64,000 nt of DNA from Rhizobium skierniewicense (GCF_014196515.1 NZ_JACIDV010000007.1:124001-188000), one strand, 5' to 3'. Positions 10,915 to 19,873 are shown, counted from the first letter of the stretch. Notes: generated by a model not told the origin, from the letters alone. Translations and numbers: made by a program.

Positions 10915-10948
10915 AAAACCCCACGAATCTCCTCTCCGATTCATGGGG
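10915..10948 (-). terminator. Rho-independent terminator after cyoD
   Basis: Read on the minus strand this is an 11-bp stem, CCCCATGAATC against GATTCGTGGGG with one G-T pair, an 8-nt loop, then TTTTC. It lies about 70 bp after the cyoD stop and 23 bp before the SURF1 start, so it should cut down read-through from cyoABCD into the SURF1 gene. Confidence 0.8.
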
Positions 10949-11015
10949 TCTCTTGTCTCTCGGAGAAGCGCGGCCCGCTTGGATGCAGGCCGCGATATCA
11001 TTGAAACAGCGCCGG

Positions 11016-11432
11016 TTACGGCATGTTGCGCATCTGCTCCATCGTCATGGGCGGCATCATATTCTTGTTCATGTTGTACATGACCCATAGCGAACCCACG
11101 AGCGTGATCATGACGACAACGAGCGTGAACAGCAGCGACATGAAGATCCAGCCACCCTGCGACTTCGTGTTCATGTGCAGGAAATAGATCATGTGCACGA
11201 AAACTTGGATCACACCGAAGATCATGATGATCAGGACGGTGGTGGTTCGGTTTTCGATGACATCGCCCATGACCAGCCAGAACGGAATGGCCGTCAGGAT
11301 GACCGAGAGGATGAAGCCGATCATGTAGCTCTTGAACGAGCCGTGATCTTCGCCGCTATCGTGGTGATGATCGTCGCCGTGGGCATGCCCATGATCGTGA
11401 TGGTGGCTATGGTCGTGTGTGTTTGCACTCAT
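11016..11432 (-). CDS. cyoD: Cytochrome o ubiquinol oxidase subunit IV, with histidine-rich N-terminus
   Basis: A 138-residue small subunit of the bo-type quinol oxidase with three predicted membrane helices, starting around SYMIGFILSVILTAIPFWLV, then VLIIMIFGVIQVFVHMIYFL and the late FTLVVVMITLVGSLWVMY. I chose the ATG at 11432, which overlaps the cyoC stop by one base (TGATG); the longer frame upstream lies inside cyoC. The unusual part is the N-terminus: 12 of the first 30 residues are histidine, mixed with Asp and Gly, an arrangement able to bind metal ions. The canonical Escherichia coli subunit lacks such a tail. Confidence 0.93.
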   Translation of the reverse strand: MSANTHDHSHHHDHGHAHGDDHHHDSGEDHGSFKSYMIGFILSVILTAIPFWLVMGDVIENRTTTVLIIMIFGVIQVFVHMIYFLHMNTKSQGGWIFMSLLFTLVVVMITLVGSLWVMYNMNKNMMPPMTMEQMRNMP

Positions 11433-12058
11433 CACAGAACTCCAACCAGATAGACAAAGGAAAAGACGCCGATCCAGATAACGTCGAGGAAGTGCCAGAA
11501 CATGGACAGGCATGTCAGGCGGCGCATGTTGGCTGCATGAAGGCCGTGCGTCTTGATCTGGGCCATAAGGGTCACAAGCCAGATGACGCCAAAGGTGACG
11601 TGCAGGCCGTGGGTCCCGACCAGCGCGAAGAAGGCCGAAAGGAAGGCCGAACGCTGAGGCGTCGCACCCTCATGGATCAGATGATAGAACTCGTAAAGTT
11701 CAAGGCTAAGGAACGCCAGACCGAAAACACCGGTGATGGCGAGCCAGATCAGGGTCCTGTTGATGTTCTTCTTCTGCGCTTCCAGCATGGCAAAACCATA
11801 GGTGATGGAAGAGAACAGCAGGAAGGCGGTGTTGATCGCCACCAGCTTCAGGTCGAACAGATCTGCGCCCGAAGGGCCAGCCGCATAGCTGCGGCCGACA
11901 ACGGCATAGGTTGCGAAGAGCGTTGCGAAGATCAGGCAGTCGCTCATCAGGTAAAGCCAGAAACCCAGCGAGGTGCCGTTTTCCGGATGGTGGTCTTCCT
12001 TGAGGTAGAAGACCGGCTTTTCCGCGCCGCTGGCGCTGTGTGCAGGTGCTTGGGACAT
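11432..12058 (-). CDS. cyoC: Cytochrome o ubiquinol oxidase subunit III
   Basis: A 208-residue membrane subunit of the haem-copper oxidase subunit III family with about five helices. Visible marks are GTSLGFWLYLMSDCLIFATL in the first helix, the FLLFSSITYGFAM helix, and the typical GTHGLHVTFGVIWL segment before the C-terminal helices. I chose the ATG at 12058, giving the family start MSQAPAHS; upstream in-frame sequence belongs to the cyoB end. It follows cyoB by 4 bp and overlaps cyoD by one base, so the subunits are translated from one message. Confidence 0.95.
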   Translation of the reverse strand: MSQAPAHSASGAEKPVFYLKEDHHPENGTSLGFWLYLMSDCLIFATLFATYAVVGRSYAAGPSGADLFDLKLVAINTAFLLFSSITYGFAMLEAQKKNINRTLIWLAITGVFGLAFLSLELYEFYHLIHEGATPQRSAFLSAFFALVGTHGLHVTFGVIWLVTLMAQIKTHGLHAANMRRLTCLSMFWHFLDVIWIGVFSFVYLVGVL

Positions 12059-12062
12059 ACTG

Positions 12063-14066
12063 TTACGCCTGATTTGCCAGCAGCTTCGTACGGGCTGCCT
12101 CAACGTCCGTTACATCCGATGCCGGAATGTAATAGTCGCGATTGTAGTTGAAGGTGTGAGCGATGGAGACCCCGATGATGGCCAGAAGAGCCAGGATCGC
12201 CAGCCACCAGATATGCCACACCAGTGCAAAGCCGAGCACAACACTGATGCCGCTGAGGATCACGCCGGTGCCGGTGTTCCGCGGCATGTGGATCGGGATG
12301 AACCCATCCAGCGGACGTTCTGCACCATGTTTCTTCATATAGGCCCAGGCGTCGACTTCATGCACGACCGGCGTGAAAGCGAAGTTGTACACAGGCGGCG
12401 GCGATGACGTGGACCACTCCAGCGTACGACCATGGTAAGGGTCGCCCGTCAGATCACGAAGTTCTTCACGCCGGAAGAAGCTGACAACGAGCTGGATAAT
12501 GAACGACGCAATGCCCAGCGCGATGAGGAAGGCACCAAATGCGGCGATGATGAACCAGATTTGCAGCGACGTGTCTTCGAACTGGCTGAGGCGGCGGGTC
12601 ACGCCCATCAGGCCAAGCACGTAGAGCGGCATGAAGGCGAAGTAAAAGCCGACGAACCAGAACCAGAAGGACATCTTGCCCCAGAACGGATCGAGACGGT
12701 AGCCAAAGGCTTTCGGGAACCAGTAGACGATGCCCGCCAGTACGCCGAACAGCACGCCGCCGATAATCACGTTGTGGAAGTGCGCAACCAGGAACAGCGA
12801 GTTGTGCAGCACGAAGTCCGCCGGAGGCACGGCGAGCAGGACGCCCGTCATACCGCCGATGACGAAGGTGATCATGAAGCCAATTGCCCACAGCATGGGT
12901 ACATCGAAGGTGATACGACCCTTGTACATGGTGAAGAGCCAGTTGAAAATCTTCGCACCGGTGGGAATGGAGATAATCATCGTCGTGATGCCGAAGAAGG
13001 CATTGACGCTGGCACCCGAACCCATCGTGAAGAAGTGGTGCAACCACACGACATAGGCCAGAATGGTGATGACCACCGTTGCGTAGACCATCGACGCGTA
13101 ACCGAAGAGACGCTTGTTGGAAAAGGTCGATACGATTTCCGAGAAGATACCGAAGGCAGGCAGGATGAGAATATAGACCTCTGGGTGGCCCCAGATCCAG
13201 ATGAGGTTCACATACATCATCGGATTGCCGCCAAGATCGTTGGTGAAGAAGTTCGTACCAACGTAACGGTCAAGCGTCAGCAGCGCGAGTGTACCGGTCA
13301 GGATCGGAAACGATGCCACGATCAGAATGTTGGAACACAACGATGTCCACACGAAGATCGGCAGGCGCATCATGGTCATGCCAGGCGCACGCATCTTGAT
13401 GATCGTGACGATCAGGTTGATGCCAGACAGCGTCGTCCCGACACCGGCGACCTGGATCCCCCAGATGTAATAGTCGACACCGACGCTTGGACTTCCCTGG
13501 ATGCCCGACAGGGGCGGATAGGCCAACCAGCCGGTCTGGGCATATTCACCGATGAACAGCGAAATCATGGTGATCACGGCGCCAGCCACTGTCATCCAGA
13601 AAGAGAAATTGTTGAGGAACGGGAAGGACACGTCACGCGCACCGATTTGCAGCGGAATGGCGAAGTTCATCAAACCGTTGATCATCGGCATCGCCACGAA
13701 CAGGATCATGATAACGCCGTGAGCGGTGAAGATCTGGTCGTAGTGGTGGGCGTTGAGATAGCCTTCCGAACCACCCGAAGCAATGGCCTGCTGGATACGC
13801 ATCATGATCGCATCGGCAAAGCCGCGCATCAGCATGACGAGTGCCAGAACGATGTACATGATACCGATCTTCTTGTGATCGATACTGGTAAACCATTCCT
13901 TCCAGAGATAGCCCCAGAGCTTGAAATAGGTGAGCAGACCCAGAAGGGCTGCGCCACCGAGAGCAACGACCGTGAAAGTGACGATCAGAATGGGCTCGTG
14001 GAAGGGTATGGATTCCAACGTCAGCTTCCCGAAAAGGAACGACGTTTGATCGGTGGTGGCGACCAT
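12063..14066 (-). CDS. cyoB: Cytochrome o ubiquinol oxidase subunit I
   Basis: The 667-residue catalytic subunit: it oxidises ubiquinol, reduces oxygen to water and pumps protons. It is polytopic, with the family landmarks [12 protein letters not shown], the Cu(B)/cross-link helix [16 protein letters not shown], the Cu(B) histidine pair in WLHHFFTMG, and the haem-ligand region [13 protein letters not shown]. The ATG at 14066 begins [21 protein letters not shown]; the longer frame includes only leader sequence. A 106 bp gap separates it from cyoA, long for this operon. The whole operon is read on the minus strand as A-B-C-D. Confidence 0.97.
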   Translation of the reverse strand: MVATTDQTSFLFGKLTLESIPFHEPILIVTFTVVALGGAALLGLLTYFKLWGYLWKEWFTSIDHKKIGIMYIVLALVMLMRGFADAIMMRIQQAIASGGSEGYLNAHHYDQIFTAHGVIMILFVAMPMINGLMNFAIPLQIGARDVSFPFLNNFSFWMTVAGAVITMISLFIGEYAQTGWLAYPPLSGIQGSPSVGVDYYIWGIQVAGVGTTLSGINLIVTIIKMRAPGMTMMRLPIFVWTSLCSNILIVASFPILTGTLALLTLDRYVGTNFFTNDLGGNPMMYVNLIWIWGHPEVYILILPAFGIFSEIVSTFSNKRLFGYASMVYATVVITILAYVVWLHHFFTMGSGASVNAFFGITTMIISIPTGAKIFNWLFTMYKGRITFDVPMLWAIGFMITFVIGGMTGVLLAVPPADFVLHNSLFLVAHFHNVIIGGVLFGVLAGIVYWFPKAFGYRLDPFWGKMSFWFWFVGFYFAFMPLYVLGLMGVTRRLSQFEDTSLQIWFIIAAFGAFLIALGIASFIIQLVVSFFRREELRDLTGDPYHGRTLEWSTSSPPPVYNFAFTPVVHEVDAWAYMKKHGAERPLDGFIPIHMPRNTGTGVILSGISVVLGFALVWHIWWLAILALLAIIGVSIAHTFNYNRDYYIPASDVTDVEAARTKLLANQA

Positions 14067-14172
14067 TTTAGCCTCTTGCGATTGACTTAGAGTGCCTTGC
14101 GTCAGTCTGAACACAAGGAACGCTCCAATCTATTGATTCTACGCATCATTCTTCGGATGCGCCTTATGATGT

Positions 14173-15261
14173 TCAGCCTGCGGTTTTGGGTGCAGACGGC
14201 AGTTCGGCCTTGGCATCGGGCAGAGCCGTGGACTGGAATGTCTGGCCCTGAATTGCGGCCGGCAGCGATTGCGAGCCCGATGCAACGCCATAAGGCGAAA
14301 GCGGGGTGCAGACCACGGAGTTCAGCGCCTTGGCCACATCGATGCCCTCCTTGCCGCCGCCGCCATTCGCATCGATATGCATCATGTCGCGCACGCAAAG
14401 CTTGTTCGGCTCCACACAGCGGTTGAGGATCGCGTCGAAAAGCTCAGGGTCGACATTGGCGAAATACTGCACGGGTTCGCGCTCGCTTGGCTTTGCAAGC
14501 TCGAGATATTCCATGCGACCGAAGCCCTTGCCGCCATCCTTGACCTTGGCAACCCATTGATCGAAGCCTTCCTGGCTCAGACCATGGAACTTGAAGCGCA
14601 TGTGAGAGAAGCCTGGGCCGGAGAAGTTGGCCGAGAAACCATCATAAACGCCTTCCTTATTGATGACGGCATGAAGCTTCGTCTGCATGCCGCCCATCGA
14701 ATAGATCTGGCCAGCCAGCGCAGGGACGTAGAACGAGTTCATCGCTGTCGTGCCGGTAATCTTGAAATTGATCGGCACATCGACGGGCGCCGCGAATTCA
14801 TTGACGCTGCCAATGCCCAGTTCCGGGTAGAAGAAGACCCACTTCCAGTCCATGGAAACAACCTCGACCGTGATCGGTTTCGTCTCGGCTGTTACCGGAC
14901 GGTCGGCGTCGATACGGTCTAGGGGACGGTATGGATCGAGACGGTGCGTCGCGATCCATGTGACTGTTCCCAGCATCAGGATGATGGCAACCGGAGCAGA
15001 CCAGATGACCATTTCAAGACGGGTGGAGTGATGCCATTCGGGATCATAATCCTCCGCCTTGGCGGATGCACGGTACTTCCACGCGAAGAAGAGCGTGAGG
15101 GCCAGCACCGGAACGATGATCAGAAGCATCAGGACCGTGGACGTGATGATAAGATCGCGCTGCTGGATAGCGATGTCGCCGGCGGGGTTCATGACGACGA
15201 GATCACAACCGCTGAGCAGGAGCACGGAGGACAGGGCCGCAAGGGCAGAGGATGTTTTCAT
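14173..15261 (-). CDS. cyoA: Cytochrome o ubiquinol oxidase subunit II
   Basis: A 362-residue lipoprotein subunit. A signal peptide ends in a lipobox LLSG-Cys with the modified cysteine at residue 19. Two membrane helices follow (STVLMLLIIVPVLALTLFFA and MVIWSAPVAIILMLGTVTW), then a periplasmic cupredoxin domain. As expected for a quinol oxidase, I do not see a complete Cu(A) cysteine-histidine motif. The ATG at 15261 was chosen because it gives a clean signal peptide; the longer frame starting near 15324 adds a charged, non-signal stretch. It is the first gene of the cyoABCD operon and is divergent from the MHS transporter gene. Confidence 0.95.
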   Translation of the reverse strand: MKTSSALAALSSVLLLSGCDLVVMNPAGDIAIQQRDLIITSTVLMLLIIVPVLALTLFFAWKYRASAKAEDYDPEWHHSTRLEMVIWSAPVAIILMLGTVTWIATHRLDPYRPLDRIDADRPVTAETKPITVEVVSMDWKWVFFYPELGIGSVNEFAAPVDVPINFKITGTTAMNSFYVPALAGQIYSMGGMQTKLHAVINKEGVYDGFSANFSGPGFSHMRFKFHGLSQEGFDQWVAKVKDGGKGFGRMEYLELAKPSEREPVQYFANVDPELFDAILNRCVEPNKLCVRDMMHIDANGGGGKEGIDVAKALNSVVCTPLSPYGVASGSQSLPAAIQGQTFQSTALPDAKAELPSAPKTAG

Positions 15262-15581
15262 AAGGGTGCGCACGTTTTGGGACTCGTACTGTTTTTCATA
15301 TTGCTTGATGCGTATAATTGCCAAACCTCATAAAGGACATGAGGTAGTTTGTCGCGGTGCAACATGACATTTTCACTGCGGTCTTCGCAGCATGCGGAAA
15401 ATTGGGACTGAAGAGCGGAAAGTCCCGCATTATCTCATAGGATAGCGTGTCCGCAAGCCCTTCCGGACATTCTTCAATTGACGGCCTCAAACCCCTGTGT
15501 GACAATCCGCCGCATAACATCGACGAAAGAGGAGCGTCGTTCGTTATGGTCATGGCTAGCCCATACGCAGGAGGGAATTTT
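15262..15581. other. 320-bp divergent intergenic region, cyoA / MHS transporter
   Basis: No convincing gene. It must hold the cyoA promoter (minus) and the transporter promoter (plus). A perfect inverted repeat, ACCTCAT (15325-15331) and ATGAGGT (15339-15345) with a 7-bp spacer, lies 64-84 bp upstream of the cyoA start and is a candidate operator. A TTGAT half-site at 15305-15309 lacks a matching second half, so I do not call an FNR/FixK box. The plus-strand side ends with a strong ribosome site, AGGAGGG at 15569-15575. Confidence 0.5.
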
Positions 15582-16910
15582 ATGAGTTATATCGACACGG
15601 CCTCGTCCTACTCACAAAACAACGGAACGAATGGCCAGCCAGGGGCGCCTGTCGCCGTGGACCCGGATCGCATTACGATTGCGGTCATCCTGGCCAGAAT
15701 GACGGAGTTCTTCGATTTCTTCGTCTATGCCATCGCCTCCGCCCTCGTTTTCCCTCACGTCTTTTTCTCGTTCGTCGATCCCCTCACCGCCACCCTTTAC
15801 TCCTTTGCAGTGTTTTCGCTGGCCTTCATTGCCCGCCCCATCGGCTCTCTCCTGTTTTTACAAATCGACCGCAAATTCGGACGAGGCGTCAAGCTGTCGG
15901 CAGCGCTGTTTACGCTCTGTGGGTCCACCATGGCGATCAGCTTCCTGCCATCCTACGCGGAAGCAGGCATAATCGCGCCGGTCCTGCTGGCAGTGTTCCG
16001 TATCGGCCAGGGCATTGGACTTGGCGGGGCGTGGGATGGCCTTGTCTCCCTTCTGGCGATGAATGCGCCTGAAAAGCAGCGTGGCTGGTACGCCATGATG
16101 CCACAGCTGGGAGCGGCCATGGGCTTTGGTCTTGCGAGCGCCTTCTTCATCATCTTCACCACCCAGCTTTCCAACCCGGAATTCCTGGCGTGGGGCTGGC
16201 GTTTCCCGTTCTTCGTTGCTCTGGCGCTCAACGTTCTGGCACTGTTTGCACGCTTGCGCATGATCGTCACGCCGGAGTTCCAGTCCATGTTGCAACAGCA
16301 TGAACTGGAGCCCAAGCCCATGTTTGAGATGCTGCGCAATCAGTCACGGGTCGTCCTGACGGGTGCATTCGTGCCCCTGGCGAGCTTTGCGCTCTTCCAC
16401 CTCGTCACCGTGTTTCCGCTCAGCTGGGTGTCTCTCAACACAAACCAGCGCGTCTCCGACTTCCTGTTCGTGCAATTCGTCAGCGCCATCATCGCAGGTG
16501 GCATGATTGTCGTCTCCGGCGTTCTGTCCGACAAGATCGGTCGTCGCAAATTGCTCGGCATCGCTGCCGCGCTGATTGCGATCTTCAGCTTCGTCGCGCC
16601 CGTTCTTCTGGCGTCGGGCGATATTGGGCGCTACCTCTTCGTGCTGATCGGCTTTGCCTTGCTCGGCCTGTCCTTCGGCCAATCAGGCGGCGCGCTGGCC
16701 TCGCGCTTCAGCCGTGAATATCGCTATACGGGCGCATCGCTCACCTCAGATATTTCATGGTTGATCGGCGCTGGCTTTGCACCTCTGGTCGCGCTCGGCT
16801 TCTCATCGAAGTTTGGGCTCTTCGCGGTCGGTATCTATCTTTTGTCCGGTGCGCTGTGCACCATCGTGGCGCTCTATTTCAGCCGCGTGCTGGACATGCC
16901 GTCGGAATAA
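15582..16910 (+). CDS. MFS transporter, metabolite:H+ symporter (MHS) type
   Basis: A 442-residue major-facilitator permease with about 12 membrane helices. The substrate is unknown; MHS proteins carry organic acids, betaines or amino acids with protons. The first helix region FFDFFVYAIASALVFPHVFF, the GSLLFLQIDRKFGRG loop (the MFS G-x-x-x-D-R-x-G-R loop between helices 2 and 3) and RIGQGIGLGGAWDG in helix 4 fit the MHS branch. A second loop copy is DKIGRRKLLG in the C-terminal half. I chose the ATG at 15582 with AGGAGGG 6 bp upstream. A longer frame to 15447 would run through the promoter region. It is a single gene followed by a strong terminator. Confidence 0.85.
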   Translation: MSYIDTASSYSQNNGTNGQPGAPVAVDPDRITIAVILARMTEFFDFFVYAIASALVFPHVFFSFVDPLTATLYSFAVFSLAFIARPIGSLLFLQIDRKFGRGVKLSAALFTLCGSTMAISFLPSYAEAGIIAPVLLAVFRIGQGIGLGGAWDGLVSLLAMNAPEKQRGWYAMMPQLGAAMGFGLASAFFIIFTTQLSNPEFLAWGWRFPFFVALALNVLALFARLRMIVTPEFQSMLQQHELEPKPMFEMLRNQSRVVLTGAFVPLASFALFHLVTVFPLSWVSLNTNQRVSDFLFVQFVSAIIAGGMIVVSGVLSDKIGRRKLLGIAAALIAIFSFVAPVLLASGDIGRYLFVLIGFALLGLSFGQSGGALASRFSREYRYTGASLTSDISWLIGAGFAPLVALGFSSKFGLFAVGIYLLSGALCTIVALYFSRVLDMPSE

Positions 16911-16932
16911 CCTTTGAACACAAACAAGACGG

Positions 16933-16966
16933 AAAAGCCGCGGGAAAGATGCCCCGCGGCTTTTTA
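16933..16966. terminator. Bidirectional rho-independent terminator
   Basis: A perfect 8-bp GC stem, GCCGCGGG (16937-16944) and CCCGCGGC (16953-16960), is flanked by AAAA on the left and TTTTT on the right, so it can stop transcription from both sides. It lies between the MHS transporter gene and the converging pseudopilin gene. Confidence 0.9.
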
Positions 16967-16989
16967 TTGCCCACGCCCAAATATCTGTT

Positions 16990-17553
16990 TCAACAATCGC
17001 TGCAGGTAATCGGATCCTGCTCGCGCTTTGCGAAGTAATAATCCCGACCGATCGTAATCTGCCGCATGCTTGGGGCTGCGTCCGACAGGAACATCAAAAG
17101 CGTGTGGGGAATCGTCAACTCCGCATGGACGAGAAACGCGTTCGGCTGTCTCAGATTGTCGGGAAGGTTGACGACGGAATTTGCGGGGTACGGGGGCTGA
17201 TTGCTCTGGCTCCAGGACCAGTTGATCCTGGCGACCCTGTTGGCATCCACCTGAATTCCACTGATCTTCAAATCGAGCCCAGCCGTGGCGTAGGGTACGA
17301 AAATTGCCGAGGCGACGTCGGGCATGGTCTTCAGGTATGCTTTGTTGACGCTCACCTGCTGCGACACGAGGTCGGCGATCGTACCGGCTGCATGCGTTGC
17401 CCGCTTATAGACGCTGAAGCCGATCGTCAGTTCGAAGGCCGTTATGTAAAGCGCCAGCAGGACCGGGAAGATGATCGCAAACTCCACCGCGCCGACGCCC
17501 TGACGATCCTGCCGCAGTCGCCTGAACGTCCGGCCAATGACTCGCAATGCCAT
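16990..17553 (-). CDS. TadE-like pseudopilin-family protein
   Basis: A 187-residue protein with a basic N-terminus, then a TadE-type segment (QGVGAVEFAIIFPVLLALYI) that combines a conserved Glu with one membrane helix near residues 20-45, and an extracytoplasmic remainder ending in a Cys-rich tail (CSDC). TadE and TadG proteins are minor components of Flp/Tad pilus machines. I chose the ATG at 17553, which has GAGG about 10 bp upstream and lies just after the preceding gene; longer starts overlap that gene. It forms a pair with the next TadE-like gene. No TadA ATPase, CpaB, prepilin peptidase or flp pilin gene is nearby, so its partners must lie elsewhere. Confidence 0.8.
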   Translation of the reverse strand: MALRVIGRTFRRLRQDRQGVGAVEFAIIFPVLLALYITAFELTIGFSVYKRATHAAGTIADLVSQQVSVNKAYLKTMPDVASAIFVPYATAGLDLKISGIQVDANRVARINWSWSQSNQPPYPANSVVNLPDNLRQPNAFLVHAELTIPHTLLMFLSDAAPSMRQITIGRDYYFAKREQDPITCSDC

Positions 17554-17581
17554 TTTTCTTTTCCTCACCATCCGGCCGCGC

Positions 17582-18166
17582 TCACTGGTATGCTTCATTG
17601 CGGAACGCATCTGTTGCGACAATCAGGAAATGCGATGGCATGGACCCATCCTTCGGGCGGATATTGGTCAGGAAGGGCCGCACGATATCGGCCACCACCT
17701 GCCAGCGGTAATAAACGCGCAGCATGTTGATGGTGCTCGGCCCCCCCGGTGCGAACCGGAACGCGGAAACATCGAGATCGAAAAACTGGCCGTTCGGCGT
17801 CAAGGGGACGGTTTTGGGAATGTCGGCAAAAGTGTTGAAGCTGCGAAGATCGATGTATAGCTTTTCCGGTTTCTTGATCTCGTCTGCAGAGCAGGTGATC
17901 AGGATCGACACTTCGGCGCAAAACAGCTTTCTGAAATCCTCCTGACTGATGGAGCTGGAAATCTGTCCCGTTCTCAACTGACGCGCCAACCGGTCCGTTG
18001 CATTCGTGACCAGTTGTTCGCCTATCATCGCCAGAAAAGTCTCGATGATGGCAAAGACCAGCAGAAAATAGGGAACGGCCAGAATGGCGAACTCTATGGC
18101 CGCAGAACCTTTGCGTGAACGCGCAAATCGTCTGGCCAACAACATTTTCGGAGACAATGCCTGCAT
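17582..18166 (-). CDS. TadE-like pseudopilin-family protein
   Basis: A 194-residue protein with the same plan as its downstream neighbour: a basic N-terminus (LLARRFARSRKGS), then AAIEFAILAVPYFLLVFAII, where the conserved Glu sits at the start of the single membrane helix, followed by an outside domain with a few cysteines. It is the first gene of a two-gene unit with a 28 bp gap to the next. Such tandem TadE-type genes occur beside tadG in many alphaproteobacteria, but no tadG-like long protein is present on either side. Confidence 0.82.
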   Translation of the reverse strand: MQALSPKMLLARRFARSRKGSAAIEFAILAVPYFLLVFAIIETFLAMIGEQLVTNATDRLARQLRTGQISSSISQEDFRKLFCAEVSILITCSADEIKKPEKLYIDLRSFNTFADIPKTVPLTPNGQFFDLDVSAFRFAPGGPSTINMLRVYYRWQVVADIVRPFLTNIRPKDGSMPSHFLIVATDAFRNEAYQ

Positions 18167-18407
18167 CGCGCTTTTTCAATCTTCATGACGGGAAAGCATG
18201 TCTGCCCGAGAGCTTTATGCCCATGAAGTGTATGGCGGCTTCGTTTACATTTTGTTGCGGGAAAACCTTGCATTTCCAATATTGTATGGTTTTTGAGCGC
18301 AATCCACGGCTTCGGAGATCATATCAGTGATTTGGGAAATAATATAAATATTGCCAAGACCGATCAATTACGGGATATTTGGCCAATAGAAAGTTTGACC
18401 GGAGGCA

Positions 18408-19211
18408 ATGCCAGCGTGTGATGTCTCCCCTATTGCCTCGGAGAAAAGATTGGCCAGCCTCAGTGAACCCGTCGATGGCGGCGCGAAAGAAAAGCCTCAA
18501 AACGGTCGCACCGGCGGATCGCTGGTCAGCCAAACCGCAAACGCGTTGCGCCAGACTATTCTGTCCGGCCAGTACAAGCCGGGAGACAAGCTGCCCAGTG
18601 AAGCTGGCCTGACGGAGCTTTATAAAGTCAGCCGAACGGTCGTGCGGGAGGCCGTTGCCGCGCTCAGAGCAGACAGACTGGTCGAGGCACGTCACGGTGC
18701 GGGCATTTTCGTTCTGGAACTTCCCACCCAGCAGCCACAGCCGTTTCAGGATGTCGATCATGATCGGATCTCCTCCATCATCGAACTTCTGGAATTACGG
18801 GCAGCCGTCGAAACCGAAGCCGCCGAACTTGCGGCGGTGCGCAGATCGCCTGCACAGGAGGAGGCAATCATCCGCTGTCTATCCTCTGTGCAGGCTTGCA
18901 TCGATGCAGGCGTCCCCACCGCAGAGGCGGATTTCAAGCTTCATCTGGCCATTGCTGACGCCACCAACAATCCGCGCTTTCGCGAGTTTCTGGAGGTGAT
19001 GGGTCAGAATGTCATTCCAAGAGCAGCGTTGCGTGCCTCCCAATCCGAGAAGACGGCAGCCCCTTATTTGCAACAGCTCCAAAATGAGCATAACGCCATC
19101 GTGCACGCTATTTCGGACGGGGATTCAACGGTTGCCCGCGAGGCCATGCGTCAGCATCTGAAGGGCAGCCAGCAGCGTTATCGCGCCATGCTCCGCCAGG
19201 GCGACCGATAG
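18408..19211 (+). CDS. GntR-family regulator, FadR/FCD subgroup
   Basis: A DNA-binding regulator with an N-terminal GntR winged helix (SLVSQTANALRQTILSGQYK, PGDKLPSEAGLTELYKVSRT, then VVREAVAALRADRLVEARHG) and a C-terminal helical FCD ligand domain containing the metal-site residues typical of the subgroup. The listed start is the ATG at 18408, whose GGAGG is only 2 bp away. A TTG at 18450 with GGAG 6 bp upstream may be the real start and would give 253 residues. The gene immediately downstream is a decayed amidohydrolase, probably once its target. The present ligand and regulon are unknown. Confidence 0.85.
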   Translation: MPACDVSPIASEKRLASLSEPVDGGAKEKPQNGRTGGSLVSQTANALRQTILSGQYKPGDKLPSEAGLTELYKVSRTVVREAVAALRADRLVEARHGAGIFVLELPTQQPQPFQDVDHDRISSIIELLELRAAVETEAAELAAVRRSPAQEEAIIRCLSSVQACIDAGVPTAEADFKLHLAIADATNNPRFREFLEVMGQNVIPRAALRASQSEKTAAPYLQQLQNEHNAIVHAISDGDSTVAREAMRQHLKGSQQRYRAMLRQGDR

Positions 19212-19274
19212 TCTGCGCCCTCGTCAGCAGACCCACACTGAAAGGTTTTGCATGGCGATCGTCAGAACATGTGA

Positions 19275-19814
19275 TGGCGAAAAGTCGGCGCCCGCATCAT
19301 GGATTTGCCCGGTGGCGCGGTCGATCTCACCCATCTGGAAGAGGTCGACAGCATCGCGCAGGAGCTGGGCTGGTGCGTGGCCGTGCAATTCGATGGCTCT
19401 CATATTCTCGACCATGAAGAACGTCTGGGTGCGATCAAGAGCCGCTGGATTTTCGATCATCACGGCAAGTTCTTTGCCGGGGTCACGCCCGATAGCCCGC
19501 AGATATCGGCGCTGAAGCGCCTGATCGACAAGGGCAATTGCTGGTTCAAATTTGCCGGATGCTATGAATCCAGCCGTTCGGGCGGTCCTGACTTCGAGGA
19601 TATCGCAGCCGTTGCCCGCATCATCGCGGCCTATGCGCCGGATCGGATCATTTGGGGCACCAATTGGCCCCATAACAATGCCAGGACGACGGAAGAGTAC
19701 CCCAATGATGCGGATTTGCTGGATACGGTTCTGTCATGGCTTCCGTCGCAAGAGGCCCGCAAAAAAGCGCTGGTCACAAACCCGGAAGATCTGTTCGGTT
19801 TCGAGCCGGTGTAA
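19275..19814 (+). pseudogene. Amidohydrolase-2 family gene remnant (5' part missing)
   Basis: The open frame encodes the C-terminal two thirds of a metal-dependent TIM-barrel amidohydrolase of the kind that includes 2-pyrone-4,6-dicarboxylate lactonase. Conserved pieces are GARIMDLPGGAVDL, the FDHHGKFFAGV segment with ligand-type histidines, and IIWGTNWPHNN with the late aspartate/asparagine region. Homologues are about 280-300 residues, but here an in-frame TGA at 19272-19274 precedes residue 1 of the conserved part. Only 63 bp separate that stop codon from the regulator gene, so the N-terminal strands and the first metal ligands are deleted. An internal ATG at 19299 could still give a 171-residue product, unlikely to be active. 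Confidence 0.75.
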
Positions 19815-19823
19815 TTCAAATGC

Positions 19824-19850
19824 AAAAAGCCTGGCATGACCGGGCTTTTC
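19824..19850. terminator. Bidirectional terminator between the remnant and fabI
   Basis: Stem AAAAGCCTGG (19825-19834) against CCGGGCTTTT (19840-19849) with one G-T pair and a 5-nt loop. The A/T ends of the stem provide a short T run on both strands. It ends transcription of the remnant on the plus strand and of fabI on the minus strand. Confidence 0.75.
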
Positions 19851-19873
19851 AATCGTCACTTCACGAACAGGCG

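Noticed and set aside
12432..14090. Long open frame of about 550 codons opposite cyoB
   Set aside because: It is a shadow of cyoB in a codon-biased, GC-rich sequence. It encodes a His/Asp/Arg/Gln-rich, low-complexity product with no domain, while the opposite strand carries clear cyoB motifs.
15305..15318. Possible FNR/FixK box (TTGAT) upstream of cyoA
   Set aside because: The second half reads ATAAT rather than ATCAA, so only one half-site matches.
15296..15553. 85-codon minus-strand frame in the cyoA/MHS intergenic region
   Set aside because: No ribosome site, no recognisable sequence, and it would occupy the promoter region of both genes.
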